Positions 27,761-35,681 of a stretch of 64,000 nt of DNA are shown piece after piece. Position numbers and translations under genes: made by a program. Numbering within the stretch: the first letter of the stretch is position 1; each line of letters begins with the position of its first letter. The notes under the pieces were generated by a model. It was not told the origin of the DNA. It was given only the letters and a program-made list of their open reading frames with translations, and searched no databases. This DNA is from Dyella sp. AtDHG13 (GTDB taxonomy: Bacteria > Pseudomonadota > Gammaproteobacteria > Xanthomonadales > Rhodanobacteraceae): positions 62,001-126,000 of the forward strand of contig NZ_QICJ01000012.1 of the NCBI RefSeq assembly GCF_003201105.1, written 5' to 3'.

Positions 27761-27820
27761 CGCGAGCACCCGCCCCTCACCCCGGCCCTCTCCCCGGAGG
27801 GGAGAGGGAGAAGTGAGGGA
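27761..27820 (+). repeat. Family-A palindromic repeat, right flank of the DUF559 cassette
   Basis: Tail CGCGAGCACCCGCCCCTCAC (27761-27780), then stem CCCTCTCCCC/GGGGAGAGGG (27786-27795 and 27799-27808) and AGAAG. The tail is near-identical to that of the copy at 30681 and to the reverse complement of the left hrpA copy. It ends 8 bp before the lysAC stop codon and starts 27 bp upstream of the DUF559 start. Confidence 0.88.
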
Positions 27821-27827
27821 CTGAGGT

Positions 27828-30446
27828 TTACTCCAGGATGATCTCTTCCGCCTCATCCCTGAGGTTGTACGGCGAGGACATCACCTTGCCGTAGGCGCCC
27901 GCCTGGGCCACCAGCATCACGTCGCCCTCCTGCGGCTCCGGCAGGCGGCGGTCGGTGCCGAGCACGTCGCCGCTTTCGCAGATCGGGCCCACCACCTGGA
28001 ACAGCGCCGTGGCGGGCTCGTCCAGCCGCGTGAGGTTCACAATCTCGTGCCAGGCCTCGTACAGCGCGGGGCGGATCAGGCTGTTCATGCCCGTGTCCAC
28101 GCCGAGGTAGCGGATCTGGCCGTTGCCCTTGCCCTTGGTCTGCGTGACCTTGGTGACGAGCACGCCCGCGTCGGCCACCAGATAGCGGCCCGGCTCCATC
28201 CACAGCTTGTAGTGCGGATAGGCTGCCTTGACCTCGCGCAGCACCTTGTCGAGCGCGGCGATGTCCAGCCGCGCCTCGCCCGGGTGCGAGGGCACGCCGA
28301 GTCCGCCGCCGATGTCCAGGAAGGTGACGCTGCCGATGCGCTCGGCCAGGCTGGCCAACTGGCCGTAGACCTCGCCCCAATGCGCGTCATCGAGAATGCC
28401 CGAGCCCAGATGCGCGTGCAGGCCACGCACGGTGACGCCATGCGTGTCGGCCAGGCGCAGGAAGGCATCCAGCTGTTCCACCGGCAGGCCGAACTTGCTG
28501 CCGCTGCCGCCGGTGCGCACTTTTTCGTGATGGCCGAGGCCGCGACCGAGGTCGAGGCGCAGCACCACTTCCTTGCCGCGGAACAGCTCACCCCAATTTT
28601 CCAGCTGGTAGAGCGAATCCAGCGACAGCGTGACGCGCGTGGTAAGCGCCCATGCGTAGTCCTCGCGTGGTGCGAAGTTGGGCGTGAACAGCAGTGGCGC
28701 GGAATCCGGTACCACCGCCATCACCGCCTTCAGTTCGCCCGGCGACACGCACTCGAAACCGAAGCCCTCTTCCGCCAGCGCCTTGAGGATGGCCGGATGC
28801 GTGTTGGCCTTCACCGCGTAGTGCAAGCGATCCACCGCCGCCAGCGTTTTCAGCTCGCGCGCCTGCTGGCGCACCGTGGGCAGGTGGTAGACGTAGCGCG
28901 GCGTGGCGCCCGCACCGATCTTGAGCAGATCCGCGCGACGCTCCTCGCGCCACCACGACGCGGCCGGCGGCAGTACCTCGCCGGTGCCGTACAGCGCCTG
29001 CCAGCTGGGACCGAACAGCGCGCTGTCGTCGGTGCGCAGCGCACCCGCCGTGATCAGCAGCTCGTGCAGATGAGGCAGCAGTTCGTCCACCACGTTCTCA
29101 TCCACTACGAAGGTGAGGTTGAGGTTGTTGGACGACTGCGAAATCATGTGCACGCGCAGCTGGCCGAACTCCGCCAGCACGGTGGACAGCGTGTGCAGCA
29201 TGGAGCGCATGCCGCGACCCACCAGGGTGATCGCCGCGCACGGCGCGATCACCTTCACGCGGCACACCTTGGCCAGGTCGCTGGCCAGCGCGGCGAGCGC
29301 GTCGGAGTCGAGCAGGTTTTCGGTGGGGTCCAGCGACACGGTCACGTTGGTCTCGGCCGAGCCGATCATGTCCACCGACAGGCCGTGCTGCTTGAACTGC
29401 GCGAACACGTCGGCGAGGAAGCCGACCTGCTGCCACATGCCCACCGATTCCATCGACACCAGGGTGATGCCCTTGCGCGCGCTGATGGCCTTGACGCTGG
29501 GCGCATGCTCGCGCACTTCCGGGCCGATCAGCGTGCCTTCCAGCTCAGGCCGGTTGGTGTCCTTGATCAGCAGGGGAACGCGCGGCTCGCGCAGCGGCGA
29601 GAGGCAGCGCGGATGCAGCACCTTGGCGCCGGTGGAGGCTATTTCCTGGGCTTCCTCGTAATCCAGTCGCTGCAGCAGGCGGGCACTGGGCACCTGGCGC
29701 GGGTTGGCGGTGAACATGCCCGCCACGTCGGTCCAGATTTCCACGCGCTGCGCCTTGAGCAACGCACCGAAGTACGAGGCGGAGGTATCCGAACCGCCGC
29801 GGCCGAGCAGCACCGTGCGGCCCTGCGATTCGCGCGCGATAAAGCCCTGGGTGATGAACACCTCGCCCAGCGCGGCGAGGCGCGCGTTCAGTGCCGGATC
29901 CGGCTTGGCCTCGACCATCGCCGAGAGCAGCTTGGTGCGCTCGTTCTGGTTGGGCAGCGCGATCGCCGAAAGGCAATCGCGCGCGTCCACCCACTGCGTG
30001 CTCAGGCCGCTGTGGGAAAGAAACGCCGCGCCCAGCGCGCTGGACATCAGCTCGCCGTGCGCCTGCACCAGCGCCGACCACGCCAGCTCGCCCAACTGCG
30101 ACGGGCCTTCGTCGGCCAGCTTCGCCAGCTCGGAGAGCCGCGCGCCGAGGGTGTCCGGAACCGCCAGCTGCATGTGATCGAGCAGGTCGTAATGACGCTG
30201 GGCGATCGCCTTGGCAGCCTCGATGCGTTTGCCCTTGTCTTCCTGCGCGCACAGTTGTTTGAGTGCGTCGGTGATGCCGGTGAGCGCGGACACGACCACC
30301 AGCACGCGGGCGCCTTCGGCGCGGCGGCTGGCAACGAGCTCACGGATGTTCTGCCAGCGCGGCAGGGTAGCGACACTGGTGCCGCCAAACTTCATCACGA
30401 TCCAGGATGCGTCGACAGGAAGCGACGCGGGGCTTTGCGGGTTCAC
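27828..30446 (-). CDS. lysAC: Bifunctional aspartate kinase/diaminopimelate decarboxylase
   Basis: 872 residues from a GTG at 30446. The N-terminal half is an aspartokinase (KFGGTSVATLPRW; GRGGSDTSASYFGALL) with regulatory ACT domains up to about residue 470. The C-terminal half (about 490-872) is a PLP-dependent diaminopimelate decarboxylase with the cofactor Lys546 in HYAVKANTHP, HAHLGSGI, the GGGLG phosphate loop, and ESGDVL carrying the substrate-binding Cys (ICESGD). The fusion joins the first and last steps of lysine synthesis and is a hallmark of Xanthomonadales. The aspartokinase part feeds meso-diaminopimelate to the peptidoglycan made by the neighbouring MurD2/MurL route. It is probably feedback-regulated through its ACT domains. 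Confidence 0.95.
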   Translation of the reverse strand: MNPQSPASLPVDASWIVMKFGGTSVATLPRWQNIRELVASRRAEGARVLVVVSALTGITDALKQLCAQEDKGKRIEAAKAIAQRHYDLLDHMQLAVPDTLGARLSELAKLADEGPSQLGELAWSALVQAHGELMSSALGAAFLSHSGLSTQWVDARDCLSAIALPNQNERTKLLSAMVEAKPDPALNARLAALGEVFITQGFIARESQGRTVLLGRGGSDTSASYFGALLKAQRVEIWTDVAGMFTANPRQVPSARLLQRLDYEEAQEIASTGAKVLHPRCLSPLREPRVPLLIKDTNRPELEGTLIGPEVREHAPSVKAISARKGITLVSMESVGMWQQVGFLADVFAQFKQHGLSVDMIGSAETNVTVSLDPTENLLDSDALAALASDLAKVCRVKVIAPCAAITLVGRGMRSMLHTLSTVLAEFGQLRVHMISQSSNNLNLTFVVDENVVDELLPHLHELLITAGALRTDDSALFGPSWQALYGTGEVLPPAASWWREERRADLLKIGAGATPRYVYHLPTVRQQARELKTLAAVDRLHYAVKANTHPAILKALAEEGFGFECVSPGELKAVMAVVPDSAPLLFTPNFAPREDYAWALTTRVTLSLDSLYQLENWGELFRGKEVVLRLDLGRGLGHHEKVRTGGSGSKFGLPVEQLDAFLRLADTHGVTVRGLHAHLGSGILDDAHWGEVYGQLASLAERIGSVTFLDIGGGLGVPSHPGEARLDIAALDKVLREVKAAYPHYKLWMEPGRYLVADAGVLVTKVTQTKGKGNGQIRYLGVDTGMNSLIRPALYEAWHEIVNLTRLDEPATALFQVVGPICESGDVLGTDRRLPEPQEGDVMLVAQAGAYGKVMSSPYNLRDEAEEIILE

Positions 30447-30578
30447 GGGTACCTACGTGGGTGGTTGGGGAAAACAATCCCGGCAGTGTTGCGCCGCAGC
30501 AGGCGGAATGCAACCGCTGCGCGGGGATAAGCGTTTGGATGGCTAAATGCGGGGGCGTATGGGCTTGCCGCAGAGACT

Positions 30579-30601
30579 CCCTCTCTCCGCTGGGGAGAGG
30601 G
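30579..30601. repeat. Family-A repeat, stem only
   Basis: CCCTCTCTCC-GCT-GGGGAGAGGG (30579-30601), the stem of family A with one mismatch and no recognisable C-rich tail. It forms the left end of an A-B-A repeat cluster between lysAC and fumarase. Confidence 0.75.
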
Positions 30602-30627
30602 AGCAACCTAGCCCCGCCGCTTATACC

Positions 30628-30669
30628 CCCTCACCGTCATTCCCGCCTTCGCGGGAATGACGGTGAGGG
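30628..30669. repeat. Family-B hairpin repeat
   Basis: Perfect 19-bp stem (30628-30646 and 30651-30669) with a CTTC loop; core CCGTCATTCCCGC/GCGGGAATGACGG extended by CCCTCA/TGAGGG. It lies between two family-A copies. Confidence 0.85.
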
Positions 30670-30680
30670 ATGGCAGGCTT

Positions 30681-30735
30681 GTCGCGAGCACCCGCCCCTC
30701 ACCCTACCCTCTCCCCAACGGGGAGAGGGAAAAAG
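30681..30735 (+). repeat. Family-A palindromic repeat with full tail
   Basis: Tail GTCGCGAGCACCCGCCCCTC (30681-30700), then stem CCCTCTCCCC/GGGGAGAGGG (30707-30716 and 30720-30729) and AAAAAG. Its tail is the closest match to the DUF559 right-flank copy. It ends 11 bp from the fumarase stop codon. Confidence 0.85.
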
Positions 30736-30745
30736 CGTGTGGTGC

Positions 30746-32260
30746 TTACGCAACCACCACGGGAATCTTGCCAATGCGCGCCTGCCATTCCTTCGGACCT
30801 GTCTGGTGCACCGACGTACCCGCGGAATCCACGGCCACCGTCACCGGCATGTCCTTCACTTCGAACTCGTAGATGGCTTCCATGCCCAGGTCGGCGAAAC
30901 CGACGACGCGCGAGGCCTTGATCGCCTTGGATACCAGGTAGGCGGCGCCGCCCACGGCCATCAGGTACACCGACTGGTGCTTCTTGATCGCCTCGATGGC
31001 GGCCGGGCCGCGCTCGGCCTTGCCGACCATGCCCAGCAGGCCGGTCTGCGCCAGCACCTGTTCGGTAAACTTGTCCATGCGGGTGGCCGTGGTGGGGCCG
31101 GCGGGGCCCACCACTTCGTCGCGCACGGGGTCGACCGGGCCCACGTAATAGATGAAGCGGTTCTTGAAATCGACCGGCAGCGGCTCGCCCTTGTTGAGCA
31201 TGTCCACCATGCGCTTGTGCGCGGCGTCGCGGCCGGTGAGCAACTTGCCGTTGAGCAGCAGCACTTCGCCCGGCTTCCAGCTCGCCACTTCTTCGCGGGT
31301 GACGGTGTCGAGGTTCACGCGGCGGCCCTTGCTGGCGTCGTAGGTGAGCTTGGGCCAGTGTTCCAGCGACGGCGGATCGAGCGCGACCGGGCCCGAACCA
31401 TCCAGCGTGAAATGCGCATGGCGCGTGGCGGCGCAGTTGGGAATCATCGCCACCGGCAGGTTGGCCGCGTGGGTCGGGTAATCCTTGACCTTCACGTCGA
31501 GCACGGTGGTCAGGCCGCCCAGGCCCTGCGCGCCGATGCCCAGCGCGTTGACCTTCTCGTACAGCTCGATGCGCAGCTCTTCGGCGCGGTTCTGCGGGCC
31601 GCGGGCGATCAGTTCCTGGATGTCGATGTGCTCCATCAACGATTCCTTGGCCAGCAGCATCGCCTTCTCGGCGGTGCCGCCGATGCCGATGCCCAGCATG
31701 CCCGGCGGGCACCAGCCGGCGCCCATGGTCGGCACGGTCTTGAGCACCCAGTCCACGATGGAGTCGGACGGGTTGAGCATGGCGAACTTGGACTTGGCCT
31801 CCGAACCGCCGCCCTTGGCGGCCACGATCACCTCGACGGTGTCGCCCGGCACGATGGACATGTTGATGACCGCCGGCGTGTTGTCCTTGGTGTTGCTGCG
31901 CTTGCCGGCCGGGTCGGCCAGCACGCTGGCGCGCAGCTTGTTGTCCGGGTCGTTGTAGGCGCGGCGCACGCCCTCGTTGACCATGTCTTCCAGCGACATC
32001 GTGGCGTCCCAGCGCACGTTCATGCCGACCTTGAGGAAGACGGTGACGATGCCGGTGTCCTGGCACAGCGGGCGATGGCCTTCGGCGGCCATGCGCGAGT
32101 TGATCAGGATCTGCGCCATCGCGTCCTTCGCGGCCGGCGACTCCTCGCGCTCATAGGCGGCGGCAAGGTTGGTGATGTAGTCGACGGGGTGGTAGTAGCT
32201 GATGTACTGCAGGGCGTCGGCGACGGACTGAATCAGATCGTCTTGCTTGATGGTGGTCAT
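30746..32260 (-). CDS. fumA: Class I fumarate hydratase (iron-sulfur, FumA/FumB type)
   Basis: 504 residues of the class I two-domain fumarase. The [4Fe-4S] cluster ligands are the cysteines in RPLCQDTG, GWCPPGMLGIG and NCAATRHAHF. The C-terminal domain carries the segments PVRDEVVGPAGPTTATRMDKF and AERGPAAIEAIKKH seen in the family. It hydrates fumarate to L-malate in the TCA cycle, and the cluster is oxygen-labile. It is a single leftward gene, divergent from the sedolisin gene across a 417-bp region. A family-A repeat follows its stop codon. Confidence 0.95.
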   Translation of the reverse strand: MTTIKQDDLIQSVADALQYISYYHPVDYITNLAAAYEREESPAAKDAMAQILINSRMAAEGHRPLCQDTGIVTVFLKVGMNVRWDATMSLEDMVNEGVRRAYNDPDNKLRASVLADPAGKRSNTKDNTPAVINMSIVPGDTVEVIVAAKGGGSEAKSKFAMLNPSDSIVDWVLKTVPTMGAGWCPPGMLGIGIGGTAEKAMLLAKESLMEHIDIQELIARGPQNRAEELRIELYEKVNALGIGAQGLGGLTTVLDVKVKDYPTHAANLPVAMIPNCAATRHAHFTLDGSGPVALDPPSLEHWPKLTYDASKGRRVNLDTVTREEVASWKPGEVLLLNGKLLTGRDAAHKRMVDMLNKGEPLPVDFKNRFIYYVGPVDPVRDEVVGPAGPTTATRMDKFTEQVLAQTGLLGMVGKAERGPAAIEAIKKHQSVYLMAVGGAAYLVSKAIKASRVVGFADLGMEAIYEFEVKDMPVTVAVDSAGTSVHQTGPKEWQARIGKIPVVVA

Positions 32261-32677
32261 GGCGATGGCTTCGACTCCGGGGGCTACGGGCGTCGAAAAC
32301 GGGGCTGTTGACGACGCATAACCCTTTTATTGTGCCGCAAATGGGCCTCGGGCCCGGAAATCGCCGCCAAGTCCTTATTTATGCGTCGGAAAAACGGCGC
32401 GGCGCCTGGCCCGTAGGCCAGAGGTTGTAGGCGCAATATATTGCGCATGCAAGGCAAGCGATGGCGCCATTTTCGCAATTTCTTTCGCAAAACAGCCACT
32501 TCCGGGATTTGACCGCCGGAGTTAGCTTTGACGGACCAGCGCGGGTTGTTGATCCAGGGGGCGGGCTGGCGTTTGGGGAGTGCGCACATCCGTCTGTGGC
32601 CATGCCGAAAAGCGTGCCGACGCGCAGGGGCGTCGTCATCAGCGCGGCCAGGGCCATATCTACCCTGGAGAAACCAC
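32261..32677. other. 417-bp divergent intergenic region (fumarase / sedolisin)
   Basis: No coding sequence supported. It is more AT-rich than its surroundings, with a TTGACG box (32308), an AACCCTTTTATTG stretch and an AT-rich run around 32430-32500 containing a perfect 16-bp palindrome. It must hold the promoters of both flanking genes; I cannot assign exact start sites. Confidence 0.6.
32431..32446. promoter_or_regulatory. Perfect 16-bp palindrome, candidate operator
   Basis: GCGCAATATATTGCGC is a perfect dyad in the fumarase/sedolisin intergenic region, about 170 bp from the fumarase start and 230 bp from the sedolisin start. The AT centre with GC arms looks like a dimeric repressor site. 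The regulator is unknown. Confidence 0.4.
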
Positions 32678-34603
32678 ATGCTCTCGACGTTGCATCGCAA
32701 GTCGCTCGCAGTCTCACTCGGCCTCCTGCTCTTCGGCGGCGCCACATCGGCGGCCATGGCGGCAGGCAGTTCGTCACCGGCAGACCTTGGACCCAGCAAC
32801 ACGAACGAGACCGTCAACGTCACGCTCGTGCTGGGGCTTCGCAATCAGGAAGCGTTGGAGAACTTCGTCTACAGCACGGTCACCCAGGGCAATCCCTCGT
32901 ATCACCGCTTCCTGACGACGGCGCAGTTCGCCGACCGCTTCGGCGCATCGGCCAGCGACATCGCCAACGTGCAGGCCTTCATCAAGCAGCAGGGCCTCAA
33001 GCAGGTGGAACTGTTGCCCAATCACCTCGCGATCAAGGTCAGCGGCACGATCGGGCAGTTCAACAAGGCCTTCCAGACGTCCATTCATGATTACCGAGAT
33101 GCTGACGGCAGCACGTTCCATCGGCCGAGTGCGACGCCGACGCTGCCCTCCTCCCTGTCGGGCACGCTGATCGTCGCCTCCGGCCTGAGCACGCAGGCGC
33201 GCTATCGCTCGCGCCGCGTGTCGGCCTTCCAGCCGAGCACGCCGGCTTCGGCTTCCACCATGAGCCCCATGGCGAAAACCGCCGCGGCGGCCGCACCCGC
33301 GACCACGCCCTGCACCGGCAACCCGACGGCAACTTGCACGCCGGGCTCGTTCACCGTGGGCGACGTGGCCAATCGCTACAACGTCAACCCGCTCTACAAG
33401 GCGGGCGTGAACGGCAAGGGTTCCACCATCGGCATCGCGACACTCGCCAACTTCGTGCCCGCCGATGCGTACACGTACTGGAGCACGATCGGTCTGGCGG
33501 TCAAACCCAACCGCATCACTCAGGTGCACGTGGACGGCGGCGGCGTGCTCAGCGGCCCTGCCGGCTCCGGCGAAACTTCGCTTGACGTCGAGCAGTCAGG
33601 CGGTCTGGCGCCGTGGGCGGACATCATCGTGTACGACGCGCCGAACACCGACGCCGGCTTCTTCGATGTGTTCAACCAGGCGGTGTCCGACAACAAGGTC
33701 GACAGCCTCTCGGTAAGCTGGGGTTCGCCGGAAATCTTCTACTTCCCGCAGTTGAATGGCGGCGTGGACTTCACCGACGAGCTGCGCGCCTTCCACCAGG
33801 TGTTCCTGGAAGCGGCCGCGCAGGGCATCTCGATGTTCGCCACGGCCGGCGACTCCGGCGCCTACGACACCGTGCGCGGATTGGGCGGCCTGCTGACCGA
33901 CCCGGTACCGCCGCCGCTGACCGCGGATGCGCCAGGTTCCGATCCGCTCATCACCACCGCCGGCGGCACCACCGTGCCGTTTACCTACAGCTTCAGCGGC
34001 GGTCCCAAGGCCACGCTGGACAAGGAGCGCATCTGGGGCTGGGATTACATCGCCAGCTACTTCCAGAGCAATTTCGGCGTGGACCTCACGCCCGAGGTGT
34101 TCGCCACCGGAGGCGGCGGCGGGGTGAGCGTGTTCTGGCCACTGCCACGCTATCAGGCATTCACCTCCGGCATTCGCAAGAGCGAGAAGAAGCAGACGCT
34201 GTCCCTGCCGGCCTATGGCATCAACTACACGCTGCCGGCGAACTACAAGGGCCGCAACGTGCCGGACATCTCGCTCAATGCCGACCCGGAAACCGGCTAC
34301 AGCTTCGTATCGTCCACCGATGGCAGCGGCCTGTTGACCTTCGAAGGCGGCACCAGCTTCGTGGCGCCGCAGCTCAACGGCATCAGCGCGCTGCTGAAGC
34401 AGGCCACGTATGGACGCATCGGTCTGTGGAATCCACAGATCTACGCCTTCCAGAATGTCTTCAGCTACGGGCCGTACTCGCCCTTCAACGACATCAGGGC
34501 CGGCGACAACTGGTTCTACCAGGGCGTGCCGGGATATGAACCCGGCGCGGGCATCGGCACGCTCAACGTGACCAACCTCGCGTTGTTCCTCTCGGTGTTC
34601 TAA
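32678..34603 (+). CDS. Secreted S53 family serine-carboxyl peptidase (sedolisin/pro-kumamolisin)
   Basis: 641 residues from the ATG at 32678 (CTGGAG at 32665-32670). Signal peptide (LAVSLGLLLFGGATSAAMA), then a pro-kumamolisin activation domain (about 40-165: LGLRNQEALENFVYSTVTQG, YHRFLTTAQFADRFG) and the peptidase domain. The sedolisin catalytic residues are all visible: Glu299 and Asp303 in GETSLDVE, oxyanion Asp392 in TAGDSGAYD and nucleophile Ser560 in GGTSFVAP. These enzymes self-cleave their propeptide and work best at acidic pH. The gene stands alone, ended by a strong terminator. A nutritional or inter-microbial role outside the cell is likely but inferred. Confidence 0.93.
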   Translation: MLSTLHRKSLAVSLGLLLFGGATSAAMAAGSSSPADLGPSNTNETVNVTLVLGLRNQEALENFVYSTVTQGNPSYHRFLTTAQFADRFGASASDIANVQAFIKQQGLKQVELLPNHLAIKVSGTIGQFNKAFQTSIHDYRDADGSTFHRPSATPTLPSSLSGTLIVASGLSTQARYRSRRVSAFQPSTPASASTMSPMAKTAAAAAPATTPCTGNPTATCTPGSFTVGDVANRYNVNPLYKAGVNGKGSTIGIATLANFVPADAYTYWSTIGLAVKPNRITQVHVDGGGVLSGPAGSGETSLDVEQSGGLAPWADIIVYDAPNTDAGFFDVFNQAVSDNKVDSLSVSWGSPEIFYFPQLNGGVDFTDELRAFHQVFLEAAAQGISMFATAGDSGAYDTVRGLGGLLTDPVPPPLTADAPGSDPLITTAGGTTVPFTYSFSGGPKATLDKERIWGWDYIASYFQSNFGVDLTPEVFATGGGGGVSVFWPLPRYQAFTSGIRKSEKKQTLSLPAYGINYTLPANYKGRNVPDISLNADPETGYSFVSSTDGSGLLTFEGGTSFVAPQLNGISALLKQATYGRIGLWNPQIYAFQNVFSYGPYSPFNDIRAGDNWFYQGVPGYEPGAGIGTLNVTNLALFLSVF

Positions 34604-34645
34604 CGTAGTTCTACGCAACCACGATTCGCCACGCGCGAATGACTC

Positions 34646-34675
34646 AAAAATCCCGGCGAAAGCCGGGATTTTTTT
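34646..34675 (+). terminator. Strong rho-independent terminator after the sedolisin gene
   Basis: AAAAATCCCGGC-GAA-AGCCGGGATTTTTTT: an 8-bp GC-rich stem flanked by an A-tract and a 7-nt T-tract, 42 bp after the stop codon. It separates the protease gene from the pilus operon. Confidence 0.9.
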
Positions 34676-34733
34676 CACGGGTCGTGCACCGCACAGCGCC
34701 TATGTTCCGCGCACAAAAATCGTCGACATACCA

Positions 34734-34747
34734 GCTACTTAAGTAGC
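34734..34747. promoter_or_regulatory. 14-bp perfect palindrome upstream of the pilus operon
   Basis: GCTACTTAAGTAGC is a perfect dyad 24 bp before the first pilus-operon start codon at 34771, downstream of an AT-rich CACAAAAATCG stretch. Its position between the terminator and the first gene makes it a candidate operator for the operon. Confidence 0.4.
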
Positions 34748-34770
34748 CATCGGCCGACGTGTGGGGACAC

Positions 34771-35061
34771 ATGAAACGACGCACGCACGCCTGGTGGATC
34801 ACCTGCTTCGCGCAGCTGTTGTGCATGGCGACGTGCACTGCTTCGGTGCGAACCACCACGCTGCAGTTGTCGGCGACCGTCGTCGACGAATGCAGCACGT
34901 CCCTTCCAACGCATATCGACGCGAACATCCACGAGCGCGCGCGTCCGGACGTCCATTGCAGCGCCCACACGCCGCACGCGATCGACATCGAAAGCGAGCA
35001 CGGCGAGCCTGCCACCCAGGCGAGGCAACCCGACACCGCCATAGCAACGGTCACCTTCTAG
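34771..35061 (+). CDS. Miniature spore-coat-U (SCPU)-like secreted protein, first gene of the pilus operon
   Basis: 96 residues from the ATG at 34771 (a GTG at 34759 is also in frame). Signal peptide (THAWWITCFAQLLCMATCTA), then TTTLQLSATVVDEC, which mirrors TATFTVQATVISDC of the next gene's pilin, a second Cys in VHCSAHTPHAIDIE (pilin: VSCTPGTTYTLSLD), and the terminal strand AIATVTF (pilin: TVTATISY). The central half of the SCPU domain is absent, so the protein looks like an internally deleted pilin: about 75 mature residues instead of about 140. It might be a short subunit, a terminator or anchor, or a decaying paralogue. It is 51 bp upstream of the pilin gene in the same orientation. Confidence 0.7.
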   Translation: MKRRTHAWWITCFAQLLCMATCTASVRTTTLQLSATVVDECSTSLPTHIDANIHERARPDVHCSAHTPHAIDIESEHGEPATQARQPDTAIATVTF

Positions 35062-35112
35062 CCGCACGCGGACAACGCGTGCCATCGCCACGTGGATCAA
35101 GGAGTCATCGCC

Positions 35113-35610
35113 ATGCCCAGTCCGCGACACCTCACCACTCTTGCTGCCGCATCACTTGCCCTGGCCATGCCGCACAGCGGCTGGTGCGCCACCAAGACGG
35201 CGACATTCACCGTGCAGGCCACGGTGATCAGCGACTGCTCGATCATCAGCGCGCCCAATATCAATTTCGGCAACGTCGGCGTGATGGCCGCCAACCTCGA
35301 CATCACCAGCACGTTGACGGTCAGCTGCACGCCGGGAACCACCTATACCTTGTCGCTGGATGGCGGTTCCGCGTCAGGTTCGACCGTGGCCAACCGCCTG
35401 ATGGCCCAGGGCGCCAATACCCTGCAATACCAGCTCTACAGCGATAGCGGACGTACGCAGGTGTGGGGCATGACGCCGGGTACCGACACCACGGGAGGCA
35501 CCGGCACCGGCAGCAACAGCGTCTACACGATCTATGCGCGCATGCCGCCGCAATCCACGCCACCCGTGGGCGTCTACACCAGCACCGTCACGGCGACCAT
35601 CAGCTACTGA
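35113..35610 (+). CDS. Spore coat U domain pilin subunit (CsuA/B-like)
   Basis: 165 residues. The ATG at 35113 is set by AAGGAG at 35098-35103; a GTG at 35092 would place that site inside the gene. Signal peptide (LTTLAAASLALAMPHSGWCA), then a single SCPU (PF05229) domain: ATFTVQATVISDC, NINFGNVG, the second Cys in LTVSCTPGTTYTLSL, and the C-terminal strand GVYTSTVTATISY. In archaic (Csu-type) chaperone-usher pili this domain forms the major rod subunit by donor-strand exchange. The chaperone gene follows 71 bp downstream. Confidence 0.9.
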   Translation: MPSPRHLTTLAAASLALAMPHSGWCATKTATFTVQATVISDCSIISAPNINFGNVGVMAANLDITSTLTVSCTPGTTYTLSLDGGSASGSTVANRLMAQGANTLQYQLYSDSGRTQVWGMTPGTDTTGGTGTGSNSVYTIYARMPPQSTPPVGVYTSTVTATISY

Positions 35611-35681
35611 TGCCGCGGCGCGCCATTGCGACCGCACGAACCTGATCGCAAACCTTCGACATCCACCTTCAGGGACAGCCC

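Noticed and set aside
28047-30530. Long open frame antisense to lysAC
   Set aside because: Low-complexity basic product typical of GC-rich antisense frames; lysAC has all catalytic motifs.
30681-30735. Hairpin after fumarase as a rho-independent terminator
   Set aside because: Read in the direction of fumarase transcription, the T-run comes before the stem, not after it. It is a family-A repeat.
27356-30735. Family-A and family-B repeats as a CRISPR array or IS ends
   Set aside because: They are irregularly spaced and dispersed hairpins without unique regular spacers or a transposase gene.
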